33,540 nt of DNA from Tychonema sp. LEGE 07203 (GTDB lineage: Bacteria; Cyanobacteriota; Cyanobacteriia; Cyanobacteriales; Microcoleaceae), in contig NZ_JADEXD010000062.1 in the NCBI RefSeq assembly GCF_015207285.1, positions 1 to 33,540 on the forward strand. The letters are read 5' to 3'. The notes under the pieces were generated by a model. That model saw only the letters and a list, made by a program, of their open reading frames with translations. It was not told where the DNA came from and ran no database searches. Both the position numbers and the translations under genes were made by a program. Shown here in pieces: positions 14,500 to 22,121 of the stretch. Every line of letters begins with the position of its first letter. The stretch's first letter is position 1.

Positions 14500-15870
14500 C
14501 TAAAGCTGCACAAAATCAGTCTGCGTAATGTCGCTGGCCGACACGCCTGTGAGAGTAGCAAGAATTTCGCCAGTAATCGGGATAGAAATTAAAGCTCCGT
14601 CACCACCTTGGCTGACTCTAATTAGAGGAAAAGTTAGCCCCCGCGACAGTGCAATTAAATCTTCACCCTTTTTAAAATCGACAATTACATCTGCTCCGCC
14701 GCCGGATTCCAATACAAAGCGATCGCGCCCCGCACCGCCAATTAAAATATCGCTGCCAAACTCGCCGGACATCAAATCGTTTCCGTCGCCACCTTCCAAA
14801 TAATCGTTATCTCTGCCGCCGTACAAGAAGTCGTCGCCAGCGCCTCCGGTGATGCTGTCATTACCTCGATTGCCTCTGAGAGTATCGTTACCGCCGTTGC
14901 CGATAATTGTATCCTCGCCCTTGCCGCCGGTAGCGCTATTGTTGCGAATGTCGCCCAATAAATAATTCGATTGCAGAGGAGCTAAACCGTACTGCATTTG
15001 TCTGATTAACTGCACAAAAGAAAACTCTGGTGCTGTTCTCAAACTCTCTGCACCCGATCTTTTTCTGATTGCTATTGACACATTTGGCAGGGGAAAATTT
15101 AGGGCGCCGATAAATTCGTTAAAATCTGAGTCGTTGTTGTTATAAGAAAAGTCGGGATTGTTTAAGTCTTCGACGGAAATTTGCCTCTGGAAAAAATCTG
15201 CGGGCGGAGCACTTAACAAATTTTGTGTTCGATGTTTTGCCAAAACAGTTAAGGGATTGATGCTGGGGTCGGTAAAACTTTGGATAAATACTTTTCCCGG
15301 TATAAATGCTTCGCCAAACAAGCTGACGAAATCTCCGCTGACAATGTAGTGACTGACTTTTTTGTTGCCTGCCCTGCTGAGATTTTTCCGAAAAGCGCTG
15401 AATGTACTGGCTGAGACTCCGGGAGAGTTGAAGGTAAATATATCGCCGGTTGCAGATGTGTATTCGGTTGCTACGATTTGAGCGATCGCTCCGCCCCAAC
15501 TGTGACCGACGATATCGGGCAATAATTTGTTGGGGTTTTTCGCAGGATCTTGAGTGATTTCTGCGAGCCAGCTTTTGATGCTATCTTTGTTTTTTTCAAA
15601 TTCTGGTAAGCCGATGTCGCGGGAGTCGGAAAACGTAGCGTCGCCGTCGATGAAATCTGTACCCCGAAATACGATAACTGGCGGTGTTTGGGAGTCGGAG
15701 GAACCGAAGCCGATCGCATAAAAGCCGGTTTCTGGGTCGTCGAATATGCGATCGATATAGTAGCCGTTAGTATCGAGGAAACGTGCCACTTCGTTTTGCG
15801 CGTTGGGCTTTTGATTCAAAAAAACAATTGATTTAGCCAGAGCTTCATAAACAGCAGGCGAGGCACTCAT
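14500..15870 (-). CDS. RTX-repeat lipase-like hydrolase, paralog 2
   Basis: Paralog of the preceding gene, 456 aa, with the same architecture and clear colinear identity (SPAVYE start, RIFDDPETGFYAIGF, KNPNKLLPDIVGHSWGG, FNSPGVS, HYIVSGDFVSL, FIPGKVF). Nucleophile Ser124 lies in GHSWGG, where paralog 1 has GHSLGG; Asp180 and His213 are the likely triad partners. RTX calcium-binding nonapeptides cover about residues 310-385 (GNGGNDTLRGNRGNDSI and following). Both proteins end with a related beta domain (GEDLIALSRGLTF...RVSQGGDG). No signal peptide is seen. It was probably made by tandem duplication, and substrate ranges may have diverged. Confidence 0.93.
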   Translation of the reverse strand: MSASPAVYEALAKSIVFLNQKPNAQNEVARFLDTNGYYIDRIFDDPETGFYAIGFGSSDSQTPPVIVFRGTDFIDGDATFSDSRDIGLPEFEKNKDSIKSWLAEITQDPAKNPNKLLPDIVGHSWGGAIAQIVATEYTSATGDIFTFNSPGVSASTFSAFRKNLSRAGNKKVSHYIVSGDFVSLFGEAFIPGKVFIQSFTDPSINPLTVLAKHRTQNLLSAPPADFFQRQISVEDLNNPDFSYNNNDSDFNEFIGALNFPLPNVSIAIRKRSGAESLRTAPEFSFVQLIRQMQYGLAPLQSNYLLGDIRNNSATGGKGEDTIIGNGGNDTLRGNRGNDSITGGAGDDFLYGGRDNDYLEGGDGNDLMSGEFGSDILIGGAGRDRFVLESGGGADVIVDFKKGEDLIALSRGLTFPLIRVSQGGDGALISIPITGEILATLTGVSASDITQTDFVQL

Positions 15871-16005
15871 AATCTTATATTTTGTGTTTGTTGGTACTGG
15901 CGATCGCTCTTTTTGAGAGCTAATTGTCCAATGGCAGCATTATAGCTGACAAGATTTGTATGGTACAATTGATAAAATCAACTCAAGAATTAAGTTTTTG
16001 CGGTT

Positions 16006-16215
16006 ATGGCTATCATTCGTCAATACATTGCTCCATTTATAGCGATATTAATATTTTTCCTAGCTCTGGTAGCAGTCAGCGCTCGGATCTTTTTGCCGGC
16101 TGACATGGCTGCTCCGGCACCGATTGAGGAAGCGATCCCCCAAAAGCAAGCGGCAGCAGTGAATCCAATTTTCTTGGGATTAAATTATTCCGCTCTCGCT
16201 GTCCGAATCCGCTGA
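16006..16215 (+). CDS. Small single-helix membrane protein
   Basis: A 69-aa protein I do not recognise. Residues about 6-30 (QYIAPFIAILIFFLALVAVSARIFL) form one strong transmembrane helix. The rest is short, Ala/Pro-rich, and ends basic (LAVRIR). Its TGA stop overlaps the ATG of the acetyltransferase gene (TGATG at 16213-16217), so the two are probably translationally coupled. That coupling and the clean ATG are the reasons to call it real despite its size. Confidence 0.7.
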   Translation: MAIIRQYIAPFIAILIFFLALVAVSARIFLPADMAAPAPIEEAIPQKQAAAVNPIFLGLNYSALAVRIR

Positions 16216-16751
16216 TGTCGGTCGAGCTGGTACCGGGCTACGGGCTGCGCGAGGGGTCGCGCCTCGATCGGGCAAAATTACTAAAGTTCCTGCACCGGAC
16301 TTACGGAGAACTTTACCCGGATGGGGAATTTGGACATTTGGCTCAAACTGTCGAGCAGTATTTTTCTAACCAGACGCCGGTTTGGTGGGTAGAGTGCCTG
16401 AAAAACATCCCCGAAAAGGCAGAAAGTTTGTCCGCGCCGCCCCAAAAGTATCTCAATCCCGGAGAGAGAGCGCCAAATCCCCAATCGGTTGTGGGATGTT
16501 TGTGGGTGGGAAATGCGATCGACCAAACTACCGGAGCGCGCCACGCCCACATTTTTTTGCTCTACATAGCACCGGAACACCGCCGTCTGGGGCTGGGTGC
16601 AGCTTTGGTTGTTCGTGCTGAAAATTGGGCGCGTTCGAGGGGCGACAGACAAATTGGTTTGCAAGTTTTTTTGAGCAATCAGCCGGCCATGAATCTCTAT
16701 CAAAAGTTAGGCTATCAAAGCCATTCTGTGTGGATGAACAAATCACTTTGA
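16215..16751 (+). CDS. GNAT family N-acetyltransferase
   Basis: Acetyl-CoA-dependent acyltransferase of the GNAT fold, 178 aa. The core lies in the C-terminal half: the strand with HAHIFLLYIAPEHRRLGLGAALV includes the acetyl-CoA pyrophosphate-binding R-x-x-G-x-G/A pattern. The final NQPAMNLYQKLGY motif is typical of GNATs such as RimI-like proteins. The N-terminal 90 residues are cyanobacterial-specific and likely contact the substrate, which is unknown. The ATG at 16215 overlaps the stop of the preceding membrane-protein gene. The HEAT-repeat gene follows 50 bp later, so a three-gene operon is possible. Confidence 0.9.
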   Translation: MSVELVPGYGLREGSRLDRAKLLKFLHRTYGELYPDGEFGHLAQTVEQYFSNQTPVWWVECLKNIPEKAESLSAPPQKYLNPGERAPNPQSVVGCLWVGNAIDQTTGARHAHIFLLYIAPEHRRLGLGAALVVRAENWARSRGDRQIGLQVFLSNQPAMNLYQKLGYQSHSVWMNKSL

Positions 16752-16801
16752 CGGCTGACTCAGTTGCACCCGTAGCATCCTCAGTGCGGTAAAGTTTTTT
16801 T

Positions 16802-17548
16802 ATGAACAATCACGACTACCCCAACGCCCTCGATACTGAGACGGAACTGGAAAGCCCTTTGGATCAATTTGACGAATCCGAACCCCCGCTGCCAGATCCA
16901 GAGGAAATGCTGCCTTTGCTGGAATCCCCGGAACCTCAGCACCGGATGATTGCGGCGCGGGCTTTTTGCGAATTGCAGGACGATCGCGCGATTTCGCATT
17001 TAATTAATTTGTTGAGAGACGGTTGCCCCTTGGTGCGGGTGAGTGCGGCCTATGCTTTGGGGCGAAATCCGAGTCCCGATGCTGTGGAACCGCTAATCGA
17101 GCAGCTCAACCGCGACTGGAACGGTTACGTTCGCAAAGGGGTAGTTTGGGCCTTGGGAAATTGCAGCGATCACCGCGCTTTGCCATCTTTAATTGATGCT
17201 TTGAGAACTGATATTTCGGCGGTGCGTTTGTGGGCGGCGAGTTCTTTGGGTCAAATGGCAAAAGTTGGTTACTACGTGGTGATTGCGGCGATTCCGCCGT
17301 TGATTCAATCGCTGCGGCGGGATGCTGTGTCTGCGGTGCGGAGCAACTCTGCTTGGGCGATCGGGCAACTGGCGCGGGAATTGCCGAATAATGTAGTGTA
17401 CGCTGGGGCGATCGACGCTTTAATTGAATCTTTAGAAGAAGATGAAGATATGGGCGTGCGAGAAGATGCAAAATCTTCCCTGTTGCGAGTCGGCGACCCG
17501 CGCGGTTTGCAGATAATTGAAGATTTACAAATGGAAGGAATGTTATGA
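16802..17548 (+). CDS. HEAT-repeat protein (PBS-lyase-like repeats)
   Basis: A 248-aa helical solenoid. After an acidic, Pro-rich N-terminus (about 1-38) come five or six HEAT repeats of about 31-38 residues: HRMIAARAFCELQDDRAISHLINLL, VRVSAAYALGRNPSPDAVEPLIEQL, VRKGVVWALGNCSDHRALPSLIDAL, VRLWAASSLGQMA...IPPLIQSL, VRSNSAWAIGQLA...IDALIESL, and VREDAKSSLLRVGDPRGLQII. In cyanobacteria such repeats occur in phycobilin lyases (CpcE/F type) and in unrelated scaffold proteins. No phycobiliprotein gene is nearby, so a lyase role is not supported and a protein-interaction role is more likely. Confidence 0.9.
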   Translation: MNNHDYPNALDTETELESPLDQFDESEPPLPDPEEMLPLLESPEPQHRMIAARAFCELQDDRAISHLINLLRDGCPLVRVSAAYALGRNPSPDAVEPLIEQLNRDWNGYVRKGVVWALGNCSDHRALPSLIDALRTDISAVRLWAASSLGQMAKVGYYVVIAAIPPLIQSLRRDAVSAVRSNSAWAIGQLARELPNNVVYAGAIDALIESLEEDEDMGVREDAKSSLLRVGDPRGLQIIEDLQMEGML

Positions 17549-17598
17549 TCGAATTGCCACAATTAAATACTGTCAGGGATTTTGTACTCCGAATAAAT

Positions 17599-17666
17599 AA
17601 ACCGGGTTTTGTGTGAAAATACACTGGTTGCAGCCAACAGATTAGTCGGTAAAAACCCCGGTTTCT
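17599..17666. repeat. Inverted-repeat element B (AAACCGGGTTTT ends)
   Basis: AAACCGGGTTTT at 17599-17610 faces AAAAACCCCGGTTTCT at 17651-17666. The right arm has one extra C, so pairing is imperfect. It lies between the HEAT-repeat and Rpn-like genes. Confidence 0.75.
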
Positions 17667-17720
17667 GGGTTATGCGTAAGTTTTAAGTGTTTTAAAATTA
17701 TCGTTTACCCGCGAGCGATT

Positions 17721-18620
17721 ATGACATTCATCAATCCTAAAACAGAGTTTGGCTTCAAAAAGATTTTTGCTTCGCCTCGGAGCAAAGAAGTTTTGATTAG
17801 CTTCCTCAATGCGATGCTCTACAACGCACAGCCGACAATTCAAGACTTAGAAATCATCGACCCCTACGCCGCACCAAGCATAACTGGTTTAAAAGACACT
17901 TACCTCGATGTCAAAGCCAAAATTACAGGCAACAAAACTGTCATTATCGAAATGCAGGTAATTAATGTAGAAGCTTTTACTAAGCGCGTCATATACAATG
18001 CAGCGAAAACCTACGCGACTCAGCTCAAACCGAGAGAAGGCTACTCAAAATTAAATCCCGTGATTGCTTTAACAATTACAGATTTTGTGCTGTTTGAAAA
18101 TACCGAAAAATTCCTCACCCATTTTGTTTTTAAAGAAGTCGAAGAAAACATCGAATATTACAGAGAAATAGAATTATTTTTTGTGGAACTGCCGAAATTT
18201 AATAAAGAACTGGAGCAAGTCGAAAACCTGATTCAAAGCTGGGTTTATTTTATCAAAAACGCTACTAAACTTGATGAACTTCCCGAAAAATTTGCATCAA
18301 TACCAGAAATTAATACAGCTTTTTCCATCGCCAGCAAAACTAATTTAAGCGTTGATGAATTAGCCGAATTAGAAAAGCGAGAAATGTTTTTTGAAGACCA
18401 GCGCGGTGCTATTACTAAAAGCCGCAAAGAAGGCATAATTGAAGGACAGATAGCATTAATTCTGCGTCAAATAGCGCGGCGCACTGGTGAGGTTTCGCCG
18501 GAAATTCAAACTCGCATCCAGCAGCTATCTCCCGAACAATTGGATGATTTAGGTGAAAATTTGTTGGATTTTAGCAGTCAAGAGGATTTGATTGCTTGGC
18601 TTGAATCAATTTCGGGATGA
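17721..18620 (+). CDS. Rpn/PD-(D/E)XK nuclease-family transposase-like protein
   Basis: Member of the Rpn/YhgA-like superfamily (often annotated PD-(D/E)XK nuclease family transposase), 299 aa. The N-terminus FINPKTEFGFKKIFASPRSKEVLISFLNAML is the family signature. The putative nuclease core is Asp63 (YLDVKAKI) and Glu77-x-Gln79 (IIEMQV), the E-x-Q variant typical of this family. The C-terminal part has EGIIEGQ and a DUF4351-like helical tail (ILRQIARRTGEVSPEIQTRIQQLSPEQL...). Rpn proteins promote RecA-independent recombination in E. coli, but the role in cyanobacteria is unknown. No terminal inverted repeats flank it, so it is not an obvious insertion sequence. Confidence 0.9.
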   Translation: MTFINPKTEFGFKKIFASPRSKEVLISFLNAMLYNAQPTIQDLEIIDPYAAPSITGLKDTYLDVKAKITGNKTVIIEMQVINVEAFTKRVIYNAAKTYATQLKPREGYSKLNPVIALTITDFVLFENTEKFLTHFVFKEVEENIEYYREIELFFVELPKFNKELEQVENLIQSWVYFIKNATKLDELPEKFASIPEINTAFSIASKTNLSVDELAELEKREMFFEDQRGAITKSRKEGIIEGQIALILRQIARRTGEVSPEIQTRIQQLSPEQLDDLGENLLDFSSQEDLIAWLESISG

Positions 18621-18681
18621 CTCTCTACACTCATGGAGTTCGATCGAGCTGACAGAAAAGCACCATTCTCAACAAGCTCTT

Positions 18682-18749
18682 AAAAACCGGGTTTCTGAAC
18701 TTCAGATATAGGTTGTGATGCTAAATTTGCGGTCAGAAACCCGGTTTTT
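18682..18749. repeat. Inverted-repeat element C (perfect 17-bp arms)
   Basis: AAAAACCGGGTTTCTGA at 18682-18698 is the exact reverse complement of TCAGAAACCCGGTTTTT at 18733-18749, with a 34-base centre. Confidence 0.92.
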
Positions 18750-18934
18750 GCCACAGGTGCTCTTCTATCAGATCGAGAGGAGTTGAATCTTCTTTTTGTC
18801 TTTGAGTCCATCAGAACTAAAGTGCTTACTACAAACCGATTTTTATTGTTTGTATAGTAGCGGTTGAAAGCGCGATCGTCCGATCTAATCTCACAATTCA
18901 GGTTCCCGATCGCCACTCCCCGCCTTTACCTGAG

Positions 18935-18999
18935 AGAAACCCGGTTTTTTACCAAATCTGCGGGTATAAACCTATATTTTCCCAAAAAACCCGGTTTCT
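18935..18999. repeat. Inverted-repeat element D
   Basis: AGAAACCCGGTTTTTT at 18935-18950 and AAAAAACCCGGTTTCT at 18984-18999 are inverted 16-bp arms with one mismatch, around a 33-base centre. The element lies 30 bp from the end of the flavoprotein gene. Confidence 0.85.
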
Positions 19000-19028
19000 G
19001 ACTGCATTCCAAATCCCCAATCCCAAAT

Positions 19029-20318
19029 CTACAATCCCAAATCGTCCGATTTGCCGATCGCGATTCCAGCCAACCACGCCGTAGTCCACGCACTTTGGAA
19101 GTTGAAACCGCCCGTCACGCCGTCGATATCCAAGATTTCGCCAGCAAAGAAAAGTCCCCGACAGCGGCGGCTTTCCATTGTCTTGAAATCGACTTCTTTT
19201 AAGTTAACACCGCCGCAGGTGACGAATTCTTCCTTAAATGCGCCTTTTCCAGAAATCTGATATTCGCCTTGAACGAGTTCTAGCAGGAGGCGATCGAGGA
19301 TTTTGTTGGATAAGTCCGCCCAGCGTTTTTGTTCGTCAATGCCGATCGAACTTGTCAAACGTTCCCAGAGGCGGCGCGGTATTGGAAACGGACAGCTAGA
19401 AACTATCAATCGGTGCGACAACTGCGACTTAACCGCTAGCAGTTGCTGCCGCAAAACCTCCCCGTTGTACTGGGGCAGCCAATTAATCAGCACAGATGTT
19501 TTGTAATGGCGATCGTGCAAAAATCTCGCACCCCAAGCCGAAAGTTTGAGTACAGCAGGCCCGCTTAAACCCCAGTGAGTAATTAGCAAAGGCCCGCTTT
19601 GTTCTAATTTAGCTCCCGGCAATTTCACCTTAGCATTAGGAACCGAAACCCCGGCTAAATCTTTGATTCTGCTGTCAGAAATATTAAAAGTAAATAGAGA
19701 AGGAACCGGCTGTTCTACAGTATTACCTAACTCTTTTGCCCACTTAAAACCCGACGGATTGCTGCCTGTAGCGAGCAGGATGCGATCGCACTGCAATTTC
19801 TCCCCGGATTTCAACTCAACTTCAAACCTAGTTTCATCCGTAGGGGCGGTATCTCCTTGTTCGCCCTCTGGGTTATTGCCAGTTAATTTCGTTACTGAAA
19901 CCACTGCATCGCCGGTGCGAATTTTTACCCCTGCATCCTCAGCAGCCCGCATCAAACAGTTAACAATTGTCCCCGAATCATCTGTAATCGGAAACATTCG
20001 CCCGTCTGCTTCGGTTTTCAACTTCACACCGTGACTGGCAAACCAATCAACAGTATCGCGGGGTTGAAATCGAGTAAAAGCACCGCGCAGAGCTTTCCCT
20101 CCTCTGGGGTAATTCTGCACTAAAACACCGGCGTCAAAACAAGCATGAGTGACATTGCAGCGCCCGCCGCCAGATATGCGAACTTTTGCCAGGAGTTGCC
20201 GGCCAGCTTCTAGTAAAGTGACGCGGGCCTGGGGGTAGGTTTTCGCGCAGGTAATTGCACTAAAAAAACCCGCTGCACCGCCGCCAATGACTGTAATTTT
20301 GAGGATGCGATCGGACAA
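19029..20318 (-). CDS. FAD-dependent oxidoreductase, HI0933/YhiN (BaiN-like) family
   Basis: Flavoprotein of the HI0933 family, 429 aa. The N-terminal Rossmann motif is GGGAAGFFSAI (about residues 12-22) followed by the acidic strand end LLEAGRQ. Family motifs include KVRISGGGRCNVTH, the FAD-contacting LLATGS, and the C-terminal CGGVNLKEVDFKTMESR with the FAGEILDIDG stretch that closes around FAD. The family includes the bacterial BaiN reductase, but the substrate is generally unknown. It starts with TTG at 20318, 12 bp after the rubredoxin stop codon; the next in-frame ATGs would remove the Rossmann motif. The pairing suggests a shared electron-transfer role. Confidence 0.92.
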   Translation of the reverse strand: MSDRILKITVIGGGAAGFFSAITCAKTYPQARVTLLEAGRQLLAKVRISGGGRCNVTHACFDAGVLVQNYPRGGKALRGAFTRFQPRDTVDWFASHGVKLKTEADGRMFPITDDSGTIVNCLMRAAEDAGVKIRTGDAVVSVTKLTGNNPEGEQGDTAPTDETRFEVELKSGEKLQCDRILLATGSNPSGFKWAKELGNTVEQPVPSLFTFNISDSRIKDLAGVSVPNAKVKLPGAKLEQSGPLLITHWGLSGPAVLKLSAWGARFLHDRHYKTSVLINWLPQYNGEVLRQQLLAVKSQLSHRLIVSSCPFPIPRRLWERLTSSIGIDEQKRWADLSNKILDRLLLELVQGEYQISGKGAFKEEFVTCGGVNLKEVDFKTMESRRCRGLFFAGEILDIDGVTGGFNFQSAWTTAWLAGIAIGKSDDLGL

Positions 20319-20330
20319 TTTTTTTCTCGC

Positions 20331-20492
20331 TTATTCTTCTGGTTCAAAATCGGATTTTGCCGCCCCGCAAGTGGGACAAACCCAATCGTCGGGGATATCT
20401 TCAAAGGCAGTACCGGCAGCTATGCCTCCGTCGGGGTCGCCTACTTCTGGATCGTAGACGTAAGCGCAAAGGGTACAAACGAATTTTTGCAT
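20331..20492 (-). CDS. Rubredoxin (53 aa)
   Basis: Small iron-sulfur-type redox protein with one iron held by four cysteines. The translation from the ATG at 20492 begins [20 protein letters not shown] and ends DFEPEE. Cys6-x-x-Cys9 and Cys39-x-x-Cys42 are the two ligand pairs, each in the standard rubredoxin context (C-x-x-C-x-Y-x-Y-D-P, and [16 protein letters not shown]). It has the length of soluble rubredoxins and lacks the C-terminal membrane anchor of the photosystem-associated cyanobacterial RubA. It lies 12 bp upstream of the flavoprotein gene on the same strand, so the two probably form an operon. Confidence 0.96.
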   Translation of the reverse strand: MQKFVCTLCAYVYDPEVGDPDGGIAAGTAFEDIPDDWVCPTCGAAKSDFEPEE

Positions 20493-20691
20493 TTGCTTAA
20501 CTCATTTTTATATTGTCAGCCTATAGATTGTACTTGACAGCGCAACCTAATGCAATACTAATTTCTAAAAGTAATGAGATTTTGGGTGATTCCCAAATTA
20601 TTATTAAAAATTAAGTTGTTTGCAATTATAAATTCTAAAATTTAGTTAAGTTTTGCACAACTATAAAATTTAAAATTTAAAATCATTAAAA

Positions 20692-20715
20692 CCTCCAGAA
20701 CCGCAGTTCTAGAGG
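20692..20715 (-). terminator. Rho-independent terminator of the ChaB-domain gene
   Basis: CCTCCAGAAC and GTTCTAGAGG form a 10-bp stem with one mismatch and a 4-base loop. On the minus strand it is followed by TTTTAATGATTTT. It lies 38 bp past the stop codon of the gene ending at 20754. Confidence 0.8.
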
Positions 20716-20753
20716 CTTGATTCTATCTTTTATTAGTTCATAAATGTGGGCAA

Positions 20754-21521
20754 CTAGACTTTGGTTAAAGGCTTAGTCCAAACGCCGGTTTCATCTTCTT
20801 CGTACTGCTGGTGAATGGCTTCCCAGGCGGTGTGTTCTGCTTGTATCGAGTCGTTGCTTTCGTCAAATGCGGTGTTGTAGGATTCGATGAAGGTTTTTTG
20901 TGCTGCTTCCGACAGGTGCGATCGCACTTCTGGAGATAAGTCTGCCGGACTGTTGCAGCGACCTTTGACGGCGCGCGGCAGCGTCATCTCGCTAACTGAA
21001 ACTTCTTCGCCGCCTGCACTTTCTAGCAATAGTTGAAATTCGCCCGATTTATCTGCGGCGACTTCGACCATCACGAGAAATTCGCCTGCTTCGACGCGGG
21101 TTTGATAGATAGTTGCTTTCTCTTCGGGCATTCCCAAAGCGACTAAAGCCGAAACTAGACCAGCACCGGCCGAACCTGCGATCGCGCCGCTAGCTGCACC
21201 CAACAGTACAGCACCCAGCGGGCCTGCGGATACTACTGCACCGACAAAGGGAATAAACAGCACGCCCACGCCGGTTAGCAAACCCAAAAAAGAACCGAAT
21301 AAGGAACCAAAAATCGCCCCGCTTCGCAAGCCTCCTAAAATTACATCTTTTTTAGTCAGAAAGCCGGCAATTTTAGTTTTGGACTGAAAGTTTTTGCCCA
21401 TTACGGAAATGTGGTCGCGGGAGACTCCGCGATCGAGCAACCGCCGAATTACGCCGTCTAATTGTTCTTCTTCCTTAAATACGGCTGAAACTGTGCGTTC
21501 TGCTAGATATTCCTCTGTCAT
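20754..21521 (-). CDS. ChaB-domain protein with glycine-zipper membrane segment
   Basis: A 255-aa protein of three parts. Residues 1-60 ([34 protein letters not shown]) resemble the small alpha/beta domain of general-stress proteins (YflT/GS17M type). Residues about 61-130 are rich in Gly, Ala and Leu with G-x-x-x-G spacing, a glycine-zipper membrane-active segment. Residues about 181-250 are a ChaB domain ([20 protein letters not shown]...[17 protein letters not shown]). ChaB is named from the E. coli calcium/proton antiporter regulator, but the domain's function is unclear. GGAG lies 6 bp before the ATG at 21521. A terminator follows. Confidence 0.9.
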   Translation of the reverse strand: MTEEYLAERTVSAVFKEEEQLDGVIRRLLDRGVSRDHISVMGKNFQSKTKIAGFLTKKDVILGGLRSGAIFGSLFGSFLGLLTGVGVLFIPFVGAVVSAGPLGAVLLGAASGAIAGSAGAGLVSALVALGMPEEKATIYQTRVEAGEFLVMVEVAADKSGEFQLLLESAGGEEVSVSEMTLPRAVKGRCNSPADLSPEVRSHLSEAAQKTFIESYNTAFDESNDSIQAEHTAWEAIHQQYEEDETGVWTKPLTKV

Positions 21522-21741
21522 TGTTTCTCCTTGATGGTTTGTCGATTAGTTGTGCTGGTATTTAGTATAAGAGGACACTGTAGGGCGATCGCATCGATCT
21601 TGAGAGAGAGGTGAATGCGATCGGAGATAGTTTGAGGATCTATCAAAAGAGTTAAAGAATTTTATAATTGGCGATCGCTCATCTTTTATAAACAGTTATT
21701 TAGCTATAATACAAGCTCTCAAATATTCCTCAAATATTATT

Positions 21742-22041
21742 CTATTGTAACGGCTTAATTTTCGTCGTATATTCTGCTTCCAAACGCTCCCACTCAGCAT
21801 TTTCTGCTGCTATATCCGCGTCAATTTGGTTTTGATTAGCGTAATAGTAAGCCAATGCCGCATAAATTTGTGCTAAGGTCAAGTGCGGAAATTCTTCAGC
21901 TATTTTTTCAGGAGTCATTCCCGCTTTGTAGTCAATGGCTATGCTTTGTACGGACATTCTTGTACCTGCGATGCGGGGACGGCCGCCACAAGTTCCCGGC
22001 GTGCTGACAATTAGCGTTCCAATATCAACGGCAGTTGTCAT
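21742..22041 (-). CDS. DUF433 protein (antitoxin-like), no partner
   Basis: A 99-aa protein with the DUF433 core: GGRPRIAGTRMSVQSIAIDYKAGMTPEKIAEEFPHLTLAQIYAALAYYYAN (about residues 19-69), which includes a predicted helix-turn-helix. The C-terminus is acidic. DUF433 genes are usually followed by a DUF5615 PIN-like gene as a putative toxin. Here the 220 bp downstream (21522-21741) contain no such gene, so this copy is solitary. GAGGT lies 5 bp before the ATG, supporting the start. Confidence 0.9.
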   Translation of the reverse strand: MTTAVDIGTLIVSTPGTCGGRPRIAGTRMSVQSIAIDYKAGMTPEKIAEEFPHLTLAQIYAALAYYYANQNQIDADIAAENAEWERLEAEYTTKIKPLQ

Positions 22042-22121
22042 ATTGACCTCGATTGAGTTAACTTTATTCTATTGTAGCGCAGCTTCATTTCTACCCGATC
22101 GCACTTTCGCAATATTAACCA

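Larger units (their letters stand above)
18621..19028. other. Repeat-filled intergenic region
   Basis: The 408 bp between the 3' ends of two convergent genes hold two CCGGG inverted-repeat elements (18682-18749 and 18935-18999). A 78-codon minus-strand frame at 18680-18916 runs through the first element and resembles no protein. No gene is supported. Confidence 0.7.

Noticed and set aside
16802-17548. Phycobilin lyase subunit (CpcE/F type)
   Set aside because: HEAT/PBS-lyase repeats are present, but no phycobiliprotein or lyase-partner gene is nearby and the acidic N-terminus is unlike CpcE.
17721-18620. Insertion sequence
   Set aside because: Although the family is called transposase-like, no terminal inverted repeats or target duplication border the gene; the nearby CCGGG elements do not flank it symmetrically and also occur elsewhere.
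20210-20404. 64-codon minus-strand frame overlapping the flavoprotein start
   Set aside because: It is an out-of-frame shadow of the rubredoxin and flavoprotein genes, both of which have clear family motifs.
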